NCBI RefSeq assembly: GCF_051020975.1
Contig: NW_027478159.1
Span: 16,074,501-16,138,500, forward strand
DNA from: Osmia lignaria lignaria
Taxonomy: Eukaryota > Arthropoda > Insecta > Hymenoptera > Megachilidae
Reading direction: 5' to 3'
Length of the DNA: 64,000 nucleotides
In this document: positions 62,167 through 64,000 of the stretch, piece after piece
Numbering within the stretch: position 1 is the first letter of the stretch
How the letters are laid out: every line of letters starts with the position of its first letter
Notes under the pieces: generated by a model
What the model was told of the DNA's origin: nothing
Database searches by the model: none
What the model saw: only the letters and a program-made list of their open reading frames with translations
Program-made: the position numbers and the translations under genes

Positions 62167-64000
62167 TTGCAGATTTATCTCAAGGGAAGGGGCCTGACGG
62201 ACATATTTCGAGATATTTCTTCTTCTTGTTGTTCTTCTTCTGCACAGCTAAGCTGGAAGTGGCATTTGCGGCTCGCACTAGTGCACCGTTATCTCAAAGA
62301 AAGGGGCCACGGTGTTTCTGTATCTCTATTATGTTGGTGCGGCTTCGGAACTTTTAAGTATCTCGATATATCTCGAAAACTACGCTTCTGATCAAAAAAT
62401 ATCATAGAACATAAATTGTAGGAAACATAATTCTCTACAAAAAACGTCTCTTAACATTTTGCCATAGCTCGCTTCGTTTCCGAGATATTTGCAGATGCAG
62501 CTCAAAGGAACTGGCCTGACGGACATATTTCGAGATATTTCTTCTTCTTGTTGTTCTTCCTCTGCACAGCTAAGCTGGAAGTGGCATTTGCAGCTCGCAA
62601 TAGTGCAGAGTTATCTCAAAGAAAGGGGCCACGGTGTTGCTGTATCTCTATTATGTTGGTGGGGCTTCGGAACTTTTAAATATCTTGATATATCTCGAGA
62701 ACTACGCATCTGATCAAAAAATATCATAGAACATAAAAAGTAGGAAACTTAATTCTCTACAAAAAAGGACGCTTAACATTTTGCCATAGCTCGCTTCGTT
62801 TCCGAGATATTTGCATATTTATCTCAAGGGAACGGGCCTGACGGACATATTTCGAGATATTTCTTCTTCTTGTTGTTCTTCTTCTGCACAGCTAAGCTGG
62901 AAGTGGCATTTGCGGCTCGCACTAGTGCAGAGTTATCTCAAAGAAAGGGGCCACGGTGTTTCTGTATCTCTATTATGTTGGTGCGGCTTCGGAACTTTTA
63001 AATATCTCGATATATCTCGAAAACTACGCTTCTGATCAAAAAATATCATAGAACATAAATTGTAGGAAACATAATTCTCTACAAAAAAGGTCTCTTAACA
63101 TTTTGCCATAGCTCGCTTCGTTTCCGAGATATTTGCAGATATATCTCAAGGGCAGGGGCCTGACGGACATATTTCGAGATATTTCTTCTTCTTGTTGTTC
63201 TTCTTCTGCACAGCTAAGCTGGAAGTGGCATTTGCGGCTCGCACTAGTGCAGAGTTATCTCAAAGAAAGGGGCCACGGTGTTTCTGTATCCCTATTATGT
63301 TGGTGCGGCTTCGGAACTTTTAAATATCTCGATATATCTCGAAAACTACGCTTCTGATCAAAAAATATCATAGAACATAAATTGTAGGAAACATAATTCT
63401 CTACAAAAAATGTCTCTTAACATTTTGCCATAGCTCGCTTCGTTTCCGAGATATTTGCAGATTTATCTCAAGGGAAGGGGCCTGACGGACATATTTCGAG
63501 ATATTTCTTCTTCTTGTTGTTCTTCTTCTGCACAGCTAAACAGGAAGTGGCATTTCCAGCTCGCAATAGTGCAGAGTTATCTCAAAGAAAGGAGCCACGG
63601 TGTTTCTGTATCTCGATTATGTTGGTGCGGCTTCGGAACTTTTAAATATCTTGATATATCTCGAGAGCTACGCGTCTGATCAAAAAATATCATAGAACAT
63701 AAAAAGTAGGAAACATAATTCTCTACAAAAAAGGTCTCTTAACATTTTGCCATAGCTCGCTGCGTTTCCGAGATATTTGCAGATTTATCTCAAGGGAAGG
63801 GGCCTGACGGACATATTTCGAGATATTTCTTCTTCTTGTTGTTCTTCTTCTGCACAGCTAAGCTGGAAGTGGCATTTGCGGCTCGCACTAGTGCAGAGTT
63901 ATCTCAAAGAGAGGGGCCACGGTGTTTCTGTATCTCTATTATGTTGGTGCGGCTTCGGAACTTTTAAATATCTTGATATATCTCGAGAACTACGCATTTG
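61845..64000 (+). repeat. HOR block VIII, partial third copy and last units
   Basis: The unit at 61845 starts like that at 57336 but ends like that at 58302, so three units are skipped. The GTGCACCG unit (62167) follows. Then come a GATGCAGCTC/TTGGTGGGGC unit (62489), a TTGCATATTTATC unit with GGAACGGGCC, a CTCAAGGGCAGG unit, a CATTTCCAGC unit with CTAAACAGG, and the 224-bp fragment cut by the window edge at 63777. Confidence 0.82.

Larger units (their letters stand above)
1..64000 (+). repeat. 322-bp satellite DNA array, about 198.8 head-to-tail monomers
   Basis: The landmark TTGCAG recurs at 26, 348, 670, 992 and so on to 63777, always 322 bp apart except for nine one-base deviations. Every monomer is in the same orientation and no other sequence intervenes. 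The reference unit has 65 G and 62 C (about 39% GC). A TTTAAA site and a TGATCA site occur about once per monomer, so DraI or BclI should give a 322-bp ladder. This is the organisation of eukaryotic satellite DNA. A centromeric or heterochromatic location is inference, because no unique flank is visible. Confidence 0.98.

Noticed and set aside
1..64000. CRISPR array
   Set aside because: The repeat is 322 bp with no unique spacers between copies, and no cas-like genes are present.
1..64000. Transposon, LTR element or integrated virus
   Set aside because: There are no terminal repeats, target-site duplications, or polymerase, integrase or transposase frames. The pattern is purely tandem.
1..64000. 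tRNA, 5S rRNA or snRNA gene derivation of the monomer
   Set aside because: No A/B box pair in proper order, no cloverleaf and no recognisable 5S or snRNA core could be found by eye on either strand.

Overview
The whole 64-kb window is one uninterrupted satellite DNA array. A monomer of 322 bp is repeated head to tail in a single orientation from the first base to the last. There are 198 complete units counted from position 26, a 25-bp fragment at the left edge and a 224-bp fragment at the right edge. I see no non-satellite DNA, transposon, RNA gene, CRISPR array or credible protein gene, and no inversion. All annotation is therefore about repeat structure. For convenience each monomer is started at the conserved TTGCAG motif (position 26 in the first unit).

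Organism: a eukaryote, most likely an arthropod or insect, with the window probably lying in pericentromeric, centromeric or other heterochromatin. This is inference. The reference unit is about 39% GC and is not CpG-depleted (11 CpG against about 12.5 expected). One part of the monomer (a TTGTAG...CTACAA dyad next to TCTCGAAAACTACGC) resembles motifs I recall from dispersed and satellite repeats of many insects. I could not check that, and I cannot name the species or the satellite family.

Monomer anatomy: a 28-nt element (TGCAGA.TTATCTCAA.G.AAGGGGCC) occurs twice, 114 bp apart, and a third weaker related segment follows. A 24-nt perfect mirror repeat of T/C triplets lies between the first two copies and ends in CAG, which looks like a splice acceptor. 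The 3' part is A-tract-rich. Monomers fall into recombining haplotypes. At about +104 to +117 they carry GGCTCGCACTAGTG or AGCTCGCAATAGTG (or a third form with AGGTCGCAATAG). The tail is CTTGATATATCTCGAG with ACATAAAAAG (type I) or CTCGATATATCTCGAA with ACATAAATTG (type II).

Layout by higher-order repeat (HOR): 1-2923 leading units with one 4-unit set (670-1957). 2924-15158 HOR of 7, 8 or 9 units. 15159-19022 three copies of a 4-unit HOR. 19023-20954 transition. 20955-29004 two copies of a 13-unit HOR (4186 bp), itself made of 6+7 units. 29005-32224 two copies of a 5-unit HOR. 31581-38018 two copies of a 10-unit HOR (3219 bp). 38019-44457 a reshuffled re-use of the preceding blocks. 44458-50572 a more diverged, weakly ordered island. 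50573-52826 a 3-unit HOR. 52827-64000 a 14-unit HOR (4509 bp), two full copies and a partial third.

The monomer length is almost invariant. Only nine units deviate, each by one base, and they reduce to about five independent events. Several hybrid monomers preserve crossover points of the unequal exchanges that built or shortened the HORs. The window reads as a record of repeated segmental amplification at many scales rather than one stable HOR.
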